Below, one piece after another: positions 36,890-49,124 of a stretch of 64,000 bases of DNA (its first letter is position 1; each line of letters begins with the position of its first letter). The notes below the pieces were generated by a model. That model had not been told where the DNA came from. It searched no databases and saw only the letters and a program-made list of their open reading frames with translations. This stretch comes from Mytilus edulis. Its lineage: Eukaryota; Mollusca; Bivalvia; Mytilida; Mytilidae. The stretch spans positions 84,208,604 through 84,272,603 of the forward strand of contig NC_092349.1 in assembly GCF_963676685.1 (NCBI RefSeq), in the 5' to 3' direction. The translations under genes and the position numbers were made by a program.

Positions 36890-37362
36890 TTTTCACTGGA
36901 GATACATATGTGTAAACACAACATAACGCCAAAAGACTATAATATCATGAGGTTAACATAGAACAAAGGTGTATCAAAACAAAACCTTTAGAAAATTCGT
37001 CGGCATAACAATCACATTTGAGACAAGACACAATTTTTAACTGACTTACGTAAAAGAAGAATAGACACAACATAGATAAAATATGAGAGAATGTAAAGGT
37101 GGTTGATCATAAAGTTTCGAAGTATTTACAGAATATATAGTAGTTAAAGCATGATGTAATGCCTATTGTACACAACAAAGTTTAGCAATGACATATCATA
37201 CAACTGTTTGATCAAACAAATGATTAATTTGACATAACACAGAGATGCCGTGTCATGAAATACAGACATTTGCAATAACATAAAGAAGAAACGACAGGAC
37301 GTAAAGACAAAGCGACAAAACACATTAAATATTTACACTATAAGACAATTCCGGCGTTCCAT
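36890..37362 (+). repeat. Array-flanking duplicated segment S2
   Basis: Partner of 35804-36275; here it directly follows array B without the insertion seen after array A. Confidence 0.85.
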
Positions 37363-37679
37363 ACTCAGGTGTATTGCTATCGCCTAATTTTCCGCCTAAT
37401 ATCTTCCATTTCTGCCCGTCGGAGCCATTAAAATATGCCTTTTTCATTAAGCGAAAAAAATATAGACGATCTTTTTCAACTGGATTTTAAGTCAATTTGA
37501 GCCACATGACCCTAAATATTTTTTTGGTTGTAAGCCCTTGTAATGCAACACTAGCATTTCCAGTAACAGGAACTTCTACCCGTTTTCCCCTTGTTTGTGT
37601 AGTCTTCGAGAAAAAAATACGATAGACCAGTGGTACCTCATGGAAAATGCATTACGAATAATTGTGCTCTTGTAACCTT

Positions 37680-37810
37680 CAACAGGGACGGATCCAGCCA
37701 TTTAAAAAGGGGGTTCCCAATCCAGGACAAAAGGGGGGGGGGGTTCCAACTATATTTCCCCATTCAAATTCATTGATCGACCAAAAAAGGGAGTGCCAAC
37801 CCGGAACCCC
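37680..37810 (+). repeat. Decayed repeat with ggatccagccatttaaaaagggggtt
   Basis: G/C-run containing repeat resembling blocks near 15108 and, inverted, 22898-23065. The frame at 37662-37970 runs through it and is not supported. Confidence 0.4.
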
Positions 37811-38039
37811 CGCATATAAGACCAACACAGGTGGAACTATTTTTTTTAAGATACTGTTTCGGATTTTCGTTCCTTCTCCGACTAAGTTTGTTGCATTAGT
37901 ATATGTAAATTATGTCCCTGGTAAACACTGGAATGAAAAATGCGAATTTATAATGACTTTGAATATGTAAGTTATATGTAATTATTGGTTTATTTTATTG
38001 TTTTATATTATGTCATATTCGGAGAATCTTCGTCTTACT

Positions 38040-41000
38040 TTGAACTGAAATGACAGAGTCTGGGTAAATCACATTTTACAATACTGAATTACCATACATG
38101 TTACAACTTTACCAAGTGAAAATGAGAGAATACAGTGTATTGAGTTGTCTGGAAATCAGAAACTATTATTTATTTCTATTTATCTTCTTTGTAAATCGTC
38201 AGATAACCATCTAAATGAACTTTACGAATTATTTTTGACCAATTACATGAGATCATGGAAGTTTATAAAGCCACTCATCAGATAATTATTGGTGGAGATT
38301 TTAATGAAAATATTTTTCAGGAAAATAACTCTAATAGAAAAAATTATATACTTGACTTCATGTCAGACCATAATTTGTCTACTACAGAAGTTGGAATTAC
38401 CTATACACATACCAGTGGCATATCATCTTCTGCAATTGATTATATACTTTACCCACAGAAATTTAAAGACTACATAAAAAATATTGAAAAACCTGACATT
38501 ATTTCAAACGTCTCGGATCATCTTCCAATTCTACTACAACTAAAATACGAACTTCCCTGCAGTAATTCTGAAAGTCAAACGCAGGTGACTACCAATCATA
38601 AAGTCAAATGGAACAGTATAGATAGAGATAAATATAAAATTCTAGTTGAAGAGGGCATCGCTCTATTAAAAGACGATCCAATGAACCCTAATGAACTGGA
38701 TGAAGCTTTTCAGAATCTCAACCATACCATAACTAAAGCTTCTTTGGTGGTTGATCCCAAAAAGAAAATACGGAAGAAGAAATTGCAAATCATGACTGAA
38801 AATATTTCTCATGCAATATCAGAGAAAAAAAATGCATTCTTTCAATTGAAACAAAATGGTCGTCCACCTGACCCCAACAATCCTTTCCCTATCACAACCT
38901 CGTCACTTCGAAAACAATGCAGAAGAGAAGCAGCACTCCAGAGAATACAAGAACGTCAGAAAATCATTGACGCAGGGCATAATGATCCGGCACTTTTGTA
39001 TAGCCTTATAAAAAAACAAAGAGGTAAACTTTCACGATTTATTATTAGATTTATCAACTAACCGTTGATGAAGGAATTTTCCAATCTCCGGTAAATGTAA
39101 TGAAGGGCTGGAATAAACATTTTGGTGATCTTGCAAAAAAATCCAACAATAACTCTTTTGGCATTATTTATCTAAATTCAATTGAAAAAGAAGCTACCCA
39201 TATTATTAACAAGTGTAAAGATATATATATTCATCAGGAAATTACTACTGAAGAGATAAAAAGAGCTGTCTCAAAACTCAACACAAACAAAGCTGAGGAT
39301 TTTTATGGTTTAACTGCTGAACATTTTATTGATGGAAGCGAATCTTTATTACAACATTTACAACAACTTTTGAATATTTGTTTTAAATTCTATTACATAC
39401 CTGATACCTGAAAATTGGAACTTTATTTCCGGTGTTCAAAAATAAAGAGGATATAAAAAATGCCAAAAATTATAGAGGAATTACTATAACTCCAACATAC
39501 TAAAAAATTATAGAAAAAATATTGAAAGAACGAGAAAATCCAAAAAATATAATTTCACAAAACCCACTTCAAAAAGGATTCACTGAGGGCACTTCTCCAC
39601 TGATTTGTGAACTTTTTATAGAAGAATTTGAAAGGGAAAGCAAAGACTTTAAACTTCCAGTCTACATAGCCTTATTAGATGGCAAGTCAGCTTTCGATGT
39701 TGTGGTACATGCTAATTTGATCCGTCGTATGTTCCAGGTAGACTTTACAGAACAGTCCATACGTTTACTAAATAATTTATATGAAAATGCATCTTCTCTT
39801 ATCAAATGGAATAATATAATGTCAAAAGAGATGTTCACTATTGATCAAGGGGTCCGTCAAGGAGGTACATTCAGCGCTGACTTATATAAAATCTACATTA
39901 ATCCTTTGCTTAACATTTTATGTACATCAGGTCTTGGTGGAAGAGTAGGGAACATAAATTGTTGTGCTCCTACATGTGCTGACGATGTAGCACTTGTCTC
40001 CAACAACCCTCTAGAACTACAAACCATGATTAACATTGCTTTGGATTTTAGCAAAAGAGAAGGATATTTATTACAGCCTACAAAAAGTGTTGTTATTCCA
40101 GTAAAAACATACTGCAAATTTTATGATATTAAAGATGGATTTTGGAAATTAAATGGAAAAAAAACCATGCCAATTGTTTCGAACGCCACACATATAGAAA
40201 TTCAAAAATCTGACAAAGATTCTGCTGTCTCAACAGTAAATGAAATATAAAGAAAGCACGTAGAGCAATGTACAGTTTAATGGGTACAGACCTCCATGGA
40301 GAGAATGGTCTAGATAGTAAAACTTCAATATCATTAATAAGAACATATATTCTGCCAATATTAACTTATGGTTTGGAAATCTTATTACCAAAAGGAAAAA
40401 TACTAAATAATATATCTATTCAATATAAAAAATGGATCAAACAAATTTTGTCTTTAAACTCCAATGTAGCTGATTCTGCAGTTTATACCTTATCTGGTTT
40501 ACTCCCTATAGAAGCTGAAATCCATGTCAAAGCTATAAATCTTTTTGGAAACACATCTAGAGCGAACTGTGATTCAATTGAATGGCGGCTAGCCGAAAGA
40601 CAGCTACATATAAAACCCCATAATAGTTGCAGCTGGTTTATTGAAGTCAAGGAACTATGTTTAAAATATGAAATTAAGGACTTGTATGCTTATTTAAACA
40701 ACCCGTTATTAAAATTTCAACGGACAAAAACTAGTAAAATCCAAAATTCATGACTATTGGACATCTAAAATTATTTGATGAATCAAAAGGTTATTCAACT
40801 CTTAAATTCATGGACCATAAATATAATATTGGATCCGTACATCCTTCAGCAATGTCAGTTAGTGCAAATCTAAAGGACATCAGAAAAAATTCCTGTACGA
40901 CTTAAAATTTCAAGTGGGAACTATATTCTATTGTGTGAAAAGTTAGAAGAGGCAAGAATACCAATGTTATCAAAAATCCTAGATAATGGAAGCCTGATCC

Positions 41001-41806
41001 TAGCTAAAATTGCAACTTCTCTTCAAATTGATCTTATCCAACTAATTATCAATCCGTTCTGTTATGTAGACATTAATGCAACCAGAACTGTTTTTGAGGA
41101 AACCAGTAACATTTTTGGAACCCCTGTGTAGACAGTTGCTTCTAGAGCGAACTGTGATTCAATTGAATGGCGGCTAGCCGAAAGACAGCTACATATAAAA
41201 CCCCATAATAGTTGCAGCTGGTTTATTGAAGTCAAGGAACTATGTTTAAAATATGAAATTAAGGACTTGTATGCTTATTTAAACAACCCGTTATTAAAAT
41301 TTCAACGGACAAAAACTAGTAAAATCCAAAATTCATGACTATTGGACATCTAAAATTATTTGATGAATCAAAAGGTTATTCAACTCTTAAATTCATGGAC
41401 CATAAATATAATATTGGATCCGTACATCCTTCAGCAATGTCAGTTAGTGCAAATCTAAAGGACATCAGAAAAAATTCCTGTACGACTTAAAATTTCAAGT
41501 GGGAACTATATTCTATTGTGTGAAAAGTTAGAAGAGGCAAGAATACCAATGTTATCAAAAATCCTAGATAATGGAAGCCTGATCCTAGCTAAAATTGCAA
41601 CTTCTCTTCAAATTGATCTTATCCAACTAATTATCAATCCGTTCTGTTATGTAGACATTAATGCAACCAGAACTGTTTTTGAGGAAACCAGTAACATTTT
41701 TGGAACCCCTGTGTAGACAGTTGCTTTTTAATCTGCATAATAAACGGTATGCTTTATTAGCTAATATAGATAAGCAAGGCAGTAGAAAATCTAACTTCTA
41801 AATGCT
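38040..41806 (+). pseudogene. Non-LTR retrotransposon (LINE) ORF2: APE-type endonuclease plus reverse transcriptase, broken
   Basis: An endonuclease region starts near 38040 without its N-terminus. A frameshift near 38240 leads into the frame at 38255, which has GGDFN (about 38291), SAIDYI (about 38432) and SDHLPI (about 38513). The RT follows in pieces: 39100-39411 (fingers), then an in-frame stop at 39501-39503 after a KNYRGI motif, then 39522-40250 with LLDGKSAFD, GVRQGG and the catalytic box CADD at residues 152-155 (Cys in place of the usual Tyr). A frameshift at 40250 leads to the C-terminal frames 40268-40753 and 40931-41131. The true C-terminus, in another frame, ends at a TAA near 41804. 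Several stops and frameshifts make it non-functional. The order is that of APE-type LINEs; the clade is not assigned. Confidence 0.9.
40556..41725 (+). repeat. Exact 585-bp tandem duplication inside the LINE
   Basis: 40556-41140 and 41141-41725 appear identical base for base; both start tctagagcgaactgtg and end gacagttgct. The duplication repeats the C-terminal LINE region, including the 66-codon frames at 40931 and 41516. All surrounding duplications are diverged, so this is either very recent or an assembly artefact. Confidence 0.9.
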
Positions 41807-42419
41807 AAAATAGTGTAGTATAAGAAGCTTGGCCTTGCAATTACATAACGGGCACACTTGGTCCCAGAATGAGTTGTTTTTATATTGAAAGAACATTTAA
41901 TTTATTTCATTCAATATTTCTTTTTTTGATTTATTTGTGTATGTAACATAAATTCTTGAGGTGGCGGAAATTTTTATATTTTAATATTTAAAGTGATGCG
42001 CGATGTATTATGACATATTGTGTATTGACATTTTCCTCTATGTGAATGGAGGTGTGCCTTTATTGGCAGAACTACGTGAAAACAGATACATGTAAGTGGC
42101 GGTACACATGCAATTGTTTCTATCAATGTGGGGTAAACTATCCACACCCGTACAAAAAATTCCCTACAGTCTTGGAGATATAAACATGTAACTGTCCTGT
42201 TTGTTTTTTTTTATATTAAAAGTCTTCCTAAAAGTATTGTATAATTTTGACAATACATGACATCTACGTGTATCGTAGAAATTTTATGACAATTTTATGA
42301 CATGTGCTAATCATACACTACAGCAGTATTTAATTGTATAACCTTATCCATATAAAATTTTAGTTATTAGACATTTGTTTACACATATACATGAGTACTT
42401 TAAACTGTATGCTATAAAC
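41807..42419. other. LINE 3' UTR and unassigned DNA
   Basis: Follows the LINE C-terminus. No clear poly-A or tandem tail marks the 3' end. Nothing else is recognised. Confidence 0.4.
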
Positions 42420-42741
42420 TACTAATGCATGAATAATGCTGTTCTCAGTCCCAATGCATCTTTGCTAGTCATTACAATTTTAATGCCCCTTTCGCTAAGC
42501 CATTGGTGGCATTCAATGTAACAGTTACCCCTGTCTGTCTTTATGTAAGTTTCTGATTTCAGTTTATATTATTAATAAACATTAATATGGCTCGACTGAA
42601 TGTTATTATATATAAATATGATATATATATATATATTATGTATATACATGTACAGTGCTTATTATCACAAAAAAAAAAACCAGATAAATTTTAAAATTTT
42701 GATTGTGTCACTCTTATCATTATAGTGAAAAATGTATGTCC
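42420..42741 (+). repeat. Older interspersed repeat R6, left part
   Basis: Corresponds in inverse to 49215-49480 (tagtcattacaatttta, gccattggtgg, gtctgtctttatgtaag, gattgtgtcactcttatcat). The homology resumes on the far side of the inverted-repeat element at 45031-45160. Confidence 0.65.
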
Positions 42742-43449
42742 ATTTAAATGCGGTACGTCTAAACACCGCTCAGGACCTCCTGAGTGCACTCAGGACATAC
42801 AAAGTGCACTCAGGACATGAACTATATGTTTTAGTGAGTGGTGGAGGTATGCATTCGATAGATAATTTAATTCTCCATCTAATAATTTTTGTTTTTATTA
42901 AATTATTTTAACATTTAAGGAGTTATTGAAGATTTCATCGGCACGTGCCGTTTTGGGAAATATGTCAGGCATGACCGTGGATTATATTGAATACCAATTA
43001 TCATGTTGATTAGGTCGTTTAATCTTTAATAATTAGGAGTGATTAGTGATGGTACAAACCCCATACAAGTAAGCTTTGAAAACAAGCAAAATCAAGATGT
43101 CTTTTGAAAAATAAAGAACAATGAAGATCTATTGTTTAAAAAAAAAAAAAACTATTAAATAAAGTTAACCTTTTCTTTTTGTTTGTAATAATTGAAGCCA
43201 GTCGAGAAATATGAGAAATGTACATATATAGTTATATATATAGGAAATTTTCGTTCAGAAAATTCATTTTATTTCATTAACCTAATAGATAAAAAAAAAA
43301 TATCGTTATTATATTCTTTGTATAGACTCAGACTTTCGTATTTTATTAAAATTTCGTGCAATAAAAAGTTAAGATTTATTTTTAGTTAAAAAAATTAAAA
43401 AGAATAATTCTTTCGTATTTTCATATCTCTAGATATATATCACTATAGT

Positions 43450-43556
43450 ACGGAAGCCCTGGAGTTCCATGAACAAACTTTACAACTTGCGCGCAAGATA
43501 GTAACTCATGCGCAAGTTGTAGTTTTTTTGCGTGACACTCCAGGGATTCCGGGCAG
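43450..43556. repeat. Imperfect hairpin
   Basis: ggaagccctggagttcc pairs with the distal ctccagggattcc, and acaacttgcgcgcaag pairs with gcgcaagttgt. The arms are interrupted by mismatches. Confidence 0.5.
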
Positions 43557-43779
43557 ATCACTCACTAAAAATAGCGTTGAATTCAAAAATAAATATATTT
43601 GTATCATTTTGTTCTAATTCTTATTCATATAATTGTGTGTGTGTGTGTGTTTTGTTCTATTTTCTTGTCTTTGAGATTCATTCAAATAATTAAGTTATCG
43701 AAATCCGTTCAAACCACGTTCAAAACCACGACTAAGTCTTCTTGCACAGAGTTTGAAGTGCCCCCCCCCCTGAACTATT

Positions 43780-44040
43780 TCAAGAAATTTGTTATATATA
43801 TCAAGGCTGTAAAAATCATTAATAAATTTTTAACATTCATGAAAAAGGTCATAAAGTGTGCATACCATAAGAAAATGTTTATCAGTCTCTACACTGCAAC
43901 TTTCACAAAACTTAATAACATAGTGCTATTCATTTTAAACGTAACACGTACAGTACTAACAACACAATTCATAAACAACAATAAACATAATCCAATCAAT
44001 TTTGTTGATTGGATAATTCACGGCTCAGTAGTTGTGTAAT
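43780..44040 (-). pseudogene. Remnant of a LINE-type C-terminal zinc-knuckle
   Basis: On the minus strand, a short stretch reads KFCESCSVETDKHFLMVCTLYD, matching the Cx2C..HFL..C pattern at the end of CR1/Jockey-like LINE proteins and resembling the fragment at 31560-31995. Stops surround it. The open plus-strand frame at 43599-44039 is its shadow. Confidence 0.45.
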
Positions 44041-44108
44041 CAGTGACACGTGCCTTCATTATTTCATAAGAATTAACATATCTATCTAAGTTCGATTTCA
44101 AATTCTTT

Positions 44109-44220
44109 AATAGTTATCCCATAAGGACGCGGTGTGTCAGTGTAAGATCACCCCGATGGCCGGAGGCCAGAGGGTGATCTAACACTGACACACCAAGTCC
44201 GACTGGGATAACTATTTTAC
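44109..44220. repeat. Near-perfect hairpin, arms about 55 bp
   Basis: aatagttatccca..gtgtgtcagtgt.agatcacc pairs with ggtgatct.acactgacacac..tgggataactatt, with almost no loop. A further inverted pair, ttacatcccagct at about 44218 and agctgggatgtaaa at about 44873, brackets the next 650 bp. Confidence 0.7.
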
Positions 44221-44625
44221 ATCCCAGCTGTTTTAGATTAGACGAAAAACCATTTACAATTTATAAAATCTAGTTTAGAACGCCACACAACCATAACAAT
44301 ATACTTTATATATTACTATATGATGTATACCCATTTTGAACCCCAAACACGATGAGTAGATATCAAACAATGTCAACTCGCCCCACTTGCCAATCGGCCC
44401 ACACTATATCGCCACTTTTTGAAAATATCGTCCCACTCTTGTTTACCGACTTGCCTCACTTTGAAAGAGTGTAAAATCAAATTGAACAATCAGTCTGAAA
44501 ACTCACTAATTAACGAAAATGGTTAAAACACCACAGAATAAAGGTTTGACAACTCGCCCCACTTTAAAAAAATTCTTGCTTCCTTTAAGTACGTCAAATT
44601 ACTATTATTTCGTATCAAGTCGTCC

Positions 44626-44698
44626 TGGTGTAGTGGTATGTGTCGTGGCTTGATATGCTAAAGGTCTTGAGTTCGAATCCCAGCATATACACTGGATT
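44626..44698 (+). tRNA. tRNA-like segment, probably a pseudogene or SINE head
   Basis: An A-box-like tggtgtagtgg near the start and a good B-box gagttcgaatccc about 45 bases later. The T arm folds with one mismatch, but acceptor and anticodon stems pair poorly and I cannot assign an anticodon. It sits inside a transposon. Confidence 0.35.
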
Positions 44699-45030
44699 TT
44701 TTCTACGTGAATTTTAATAGATAGTTGTATAATTAATTATAAGTTTTATAGTGGATTTTACATTCCCGCCAAAATGTTACAGAACAAAGGAAAGCATGCA
44801 TAACAAAGAAACTCAAACTGGGGTGATCTGGTAGGGGTGATCCGGCTCAGATCACCCCTGTTAGAACAAAGGAGCTGGGATGTAAACCAAAATCTAACTC
44901 TTAAATAAGTAGCATGTAACGAACATATTCATCCATCCTGTGTGCAAATACGATGACTATAAAGGGTCCTGAGTGCACATTGTATGTCCTGAGTGCACTC
45001 AGGAGGTCCTGAGCGGTGTTTAGACGTACC

Positions 45031-45160
45031 CATTTAAATGTTTTATCTTTTTAATAATGTTTCTCTTTTTAATAATATTTCTAACGCTTATTTGCCACAG
45101 GCAAATGTAAAACTTAAAACTATTCACCAGTGCTCATTCCCACAAAAAAAAACAAGTTCA
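45031..45160 (+). repeat. Older interspersed repeat R6, right part
   Basis: Corresponds in inverse to 49125-49215 (cttatttgcc, cagtgctcattcccacaaaaaaa). It continues the repeat interrupted at 42741. Confidence 0.65.
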
Positions 45161-45409
45161 AAATTAGGTGGTTAGACAAGATTTTTCCCACAGCGATGGA
45201 TGTGCATATTGTATATATACATTGGTGACGGGTTACGTTAGAGAGAAAAGAAATTGGATGTTCTGCTGCAGTGCATATGACTGCAAGATATATGTTAAGT
45301 TTTCCGGAACTCCAGATTCAAAGTTGAATTGCAACAATTGGTTCATATTTTCATGCGTTTTTTTTTCTAAATTGGAGATGATATTTAGATTTATGAACAT
45401 GATATAAGG

Positions 45410-45667
45410 AGCCTGTTATTCAGTGGTTGTCGTTTGTTTATGTGTTACATATTCGTTTTTTCGTTTATTTTTTGTACATAAATAAGGCCGTTAGTTTTCT
45501 TGTTTGAAATGTTTTACATTGTCATTTCAGGGCCTTTTATAGGTTATTATGCGGTATTGGCTTTGCCCATTGTTGATTGGCGTACGATGACCTTTAGTTG
45601 CTAATTTCTGTGTCGTTTTGGTCTCTTGTGGAGAATTGTCTCATTGGCAATCATACCACATCTTTTT
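45410..45667 (+). repeat. R7 mussel-type repeat copy
   Basis: From gcctgttattcagtggttgtcg through ggccgttagttttc and gagaattgtctcattggcaatcataccacatctt. Fragments are at 26541-26640 and 62410-62520 (inverse), 34800-35000 and 20746-21175. Confidence 0.65.
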
Positions 45668-45789
45668 GATATGTATTTGCTTACTATTTGTATGGTTCTA
45701 TTTATATTACTTTGTGGTGGATCGTCAGTATCATTTGTAAAAAATGTTGTTAAAATGTCGAATTGTTCCTCAGATTAAAATACATTTAT

Positions 45790-45960
45790 TGGTTTTTAGA
45801 TCACCTGGCCTAAAAGGCCAAGTGAGCTTTTCTCATCTCTTGGCGTCCGTCGTCTGTCGTCGTCGTCGTCGTCTGTCGTCGTCGTCGTCGTCTGTCGTCG
45901 TCGTCGTCGTCTGTCGTCGTCGTCGTCGTCGTCGTCGTTAACTTTTACAATCAAAGTATT
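45790..45960 (+). repeat. Repeat head with (gtc)n microsatellite
   Basis: agatcacctggcctaaaaggccaagtgagcttttctcatctcttggcgtccgtc is followed by about 85 bases of gtcgtc/tgtcgtc units (45845-45938). The frame at 45744-45941 is a translation of the microsatellite. Confidence 0.75.
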
Positions 45961-46786
45961 GGAGTACTGAACATCAGAGGACCTGATGTTATGTTGGATT
46001 ATCGATAAATGACAGGTGTTTATACAATACCTGCCAGACAGATGTTCAACTTACAATATGGTACACATAATATAATTTGCTATCCTATCTGAGATACCGT
46101 CTTATAGTAAGAAACATATTTTTGTGAATCATCTTTGAAATGTTTACGTGGTCAAATGAGAACTGTTAGATTGTCATCAGGACCGTAGAGTCGCACACAT
46201 GCAAAAATCGTAAGCTTATTACTTATAAAGAGAATCAACATAGCAAACATTTTTTTGAGTAGTCACTGAATTATGTGAAAGAGGCCAAGACAATCATATA
46301 CAAACAGATAATGTAATATTTTGGTGAAAGATACAACATGAAAGTGAACTCATATATCGATAATAAGCTGACAATGTCATGTCTAAAATTGAAATATACA
46401 CATGAAAGTACACTAGAAACAACATAAAAAAGCTTCACTGAGTTAGTTTTGTTTTATTGTCACACTTCATATCATTTATTTATTGTGTGAAAAAAAAATC
46501 AGCAGCTATAGGTTCTGGTTTTTTTTTATTATTAGTTGGTTCATTGTAAATATTACAATGTATTATATGAGGTAGATAGCCTTTCACTAATGATGGTATT
46601 ATTGTTAATTGAATCCAACAACATCTGAATAGTTTTCCAAATGATCGTTTTTTTTTTTTACTTTGATCCGATTTAGTACTTTGACACCACTGGTTTTCGC
46701 AATGAGATGATTTTGCACCATGCATACATAGCTACAATATGAATGCGTTAGTCCTAAGTAAGAGGCCTGTAAAACAGGACTTATAA

Positions 46787-47155
46787 TTCTTTAATATATA
46801 TCTTTTGATTTTCTGTTTGAAAATTGATGTGGCCATTAGTTTTCTGATTTATATTGTTTAATATTTGTCATTTCACGGCTATTTCTAACTGATTTTAGTA
46901 TAGTTTTTTTCTGATTGTAAAGATGTTAGATGGTAAGCTATATTTCTTTTTCATCATTTTGTTTCTGTGAATTCTTTAATATATATCTTTTGATTTTCTG
47001 TTTGAAAATTGATGTGGCCATTAGTTTTCTGATTTATATTGTTTAATATTTGTCATTTCACGGCTATTTCTAACTGATTTTAGTATAGTTTTTTTCTGAT
47101 TGTAAAGATGTAAGATGGTAAGCTATATTTCTTTTTCATCATTTTGTTTCTGTGT
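46787..47155 (+). repeat. 185-bp tandem duplication, two nearly identical units
   Basis: Units start ttctttaatatatatctttt at 46787 and 46972, and differ by about one base (atgttaga versus atgtaaga). Recent local duplication without coding capacity. Confidence 0.9.
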
Positions 47156-47159
47156 CTGA

Positions 47160-48105
47160 TTACCAATCATACCTCCCTTTTCGTGTCTCTTTTTTAAATA
47201 ACGACAACAGTTTGGTTTCAATTTTCATTCATATATGTAACAATATAAAACAATATATAACAGTATATATATAATCTCATTACACCATTAATATTGGTCA
47301 TTCTTGGAATATATTCGTCTTTAACAATGTACTGTGAAAGTGCTATTTTCTAACAGGTACTTAGTATTATGGTTATTGTGAAATCACCTTTTCAAAGGAC
47401 ACAGTTCATTTATAGGTCAGAGCGGTCTAAATATAAATCTTACAATAAAACTCCAAATAGTTCACAATTTGGTTCGTAAATTGGTCGATTTCAAATTTAT
47501 TAATGCTCAATAAATCAGTTCTTTCGTAATAGTACATTATATTCTCCAAATTAGTTAGGCCCATTTTATCCAAATATAATGATTTGGTGCAATTTTCAGA
47601 CATGAACGCTCTAGGAAAATTTTAGCACCACCTACAATCCAAAATGTTTTGTCACCAAGATTCAAAATTTGATAAAGAATTCATCAAAATAAAAACTTTT
47701 TGGAATTGTATGGCAGCCATGGTTAATTATGCAAATAGCATATAAACTTCAGAGAGAGTTGACCAAAAATACAAATAATGTATAATCATGGGGTCATAGC
47801 TTCTAAGATATTTAATAGTAGGTGCCAAAATAGTATATTTTAGTCTTAATAGAATTATCACTAACATTTTTATTTATTTGAAATTTGTAATTGCTTGACG
47901 ATTTAGGGGCATTCTAACCCTTTGTGAACCTCTTTTTTCCTATAATACATGGTAAATGTCTATTTGATATTCCTTAAAATATCCACATATACCAAAATAC
48001 GTTTTTTTAATTTTACAATTAACTAAAAACATTTTAAATGATCCCATATATTTGATTTAATCCAGTTATATATATGCTCAGCATACAGTTATAATGACTT
48101 TCAAA
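47160..48105. other. No recognised feature
   Basis: AT-rich intergenic DNA. Confidence 0.35.
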
Positions 48106-48107
48106 TG

Positions 48108-48563
48108 TATAGTCGCCGTCAGCTGAAATTCGTAGCGGTTATTGGTAAAAATAATTTACCTATCAATCGCGTTCACTCGAGATATAGTTTTTCACATTCC
48201 ATTCATAAATTGCAAAAAGAAAAACCACTACAGACCTACCTTTTAAGTGATCGCACTGTAATAATCCTGACCTTCACATTTTCCAGAATGTTTTCCATTG
48301 TAATTCCGCCATCTTCGTTTCTATGAGGATCATTTGTTTACATATGACATTCGTCACTTGCGCAGTTTCCTGAAATGTTCTTTTCATTGATGTGATAAGG
48401 TTTCCCGCGCTTTATGCAAATTTTATGAAATTGAACTCCACGGAAACACTTCCGGTAAAAACAATGGCGGATTCCACCATTCAAAATCGGCTTGGTGTAA
48501 ACGCGATTGATAGTTTAGATTATTTTTACCGATAACCGGTACGAATTTCAGCTGACGGCTATA
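48108..48563. mobile_element. Foldback element, 456 bp, arms about 70 bp
   Basis: Left tatagtcgccgtcagctgaa..atcaatcgcgtt (48108-48178) is the inverse of right aacgcgattgatag..ttcagctgacggctata (48496-48563). The left arm has a 4-base insertion. Ends with TATA fit a TA-targeting MITE, but the duplication is ambiguous. Confidence 0.7.
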
Positions 48564-49124
48564 TTATAAGAACAGAATTTAGCATTTTATTATTTATTTA
48601 GCATATCTGTTATTTTTTCAAATCATTTATCTGTATGCTGAGCAAGCATTTGTATAATCTCTTAATATTCAAAAATGGATTAAAAGGATCACATGTGTTA
48701 CAATCAAACTTTGGATTGACCATGAGATAACTTTAGAAAATGTCATAACTGGTATATATAAACATTTTGATTTATCATTGCATTATCCATTGAATTCATG
48801 CTATTTCCATTTAATACAGTTCAATAGACTATCTATACCTATTTTTAATAGTAAAAGATGTCAAAACTATAAATATATACATTGGACTAACATATATACA
48901 TTATTCATAAAAATTAATCATTTATCAAAGTTCAAAAAGTTCATCACATTGCATACATTTGTAGCATACACATGTATAAATGTAGTTGTACATATCTCTA
49001 AACTATATATAACAGTAAATAATTTTAGAATGTATCAGTGGTATTTTCTTGCATATTATGTTACTATGGGACACGTCTATAAAATAGTGAAAGAATCACC
49101 ATCCAATTTTGCGTTTGATTATTT

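Larger units (their letters stand above)
42751..45030. mobile_element. Terminal-inverted-repeat element, 2280 bp, with a 9-10 bp target duplication (Mutator-like?)
   Basis: Terminal inverted repeats of about 66 bp (ggtacgtctaaacaccgctc.., 42752-42817 and about 44965-45030) with one clear mismatch and internal cctgagtgcactcagg palindromes. CATTTAAATG flanks both ends (42741-42750 and 45031-45040). A diverged empty site of the host repeat lies at 49130-49480. A 9-10 bp duplication suggests a Mutator-like element, but no transposase is visible. The interior carries a hairpin (43450-43556), a LINE-like remnant on the minus strand, a second hairpin (44109-44220) and a tRNA-like segment. Confidence 0.8.

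Noticed and set aside
43599..44039. 146-codon plus-strand frame with an N-terminal hydrophobic stretch
   Set aside because: It covers a (gt)n run, a C run and the reverse of a LINE zinc-knuckle remnant inside a transposon, so it is a shadow frame.
45744..45941. Frame with a serine/valine/arginine run
   Set aside because: It is a translation of a (gtc)n microsatellite.
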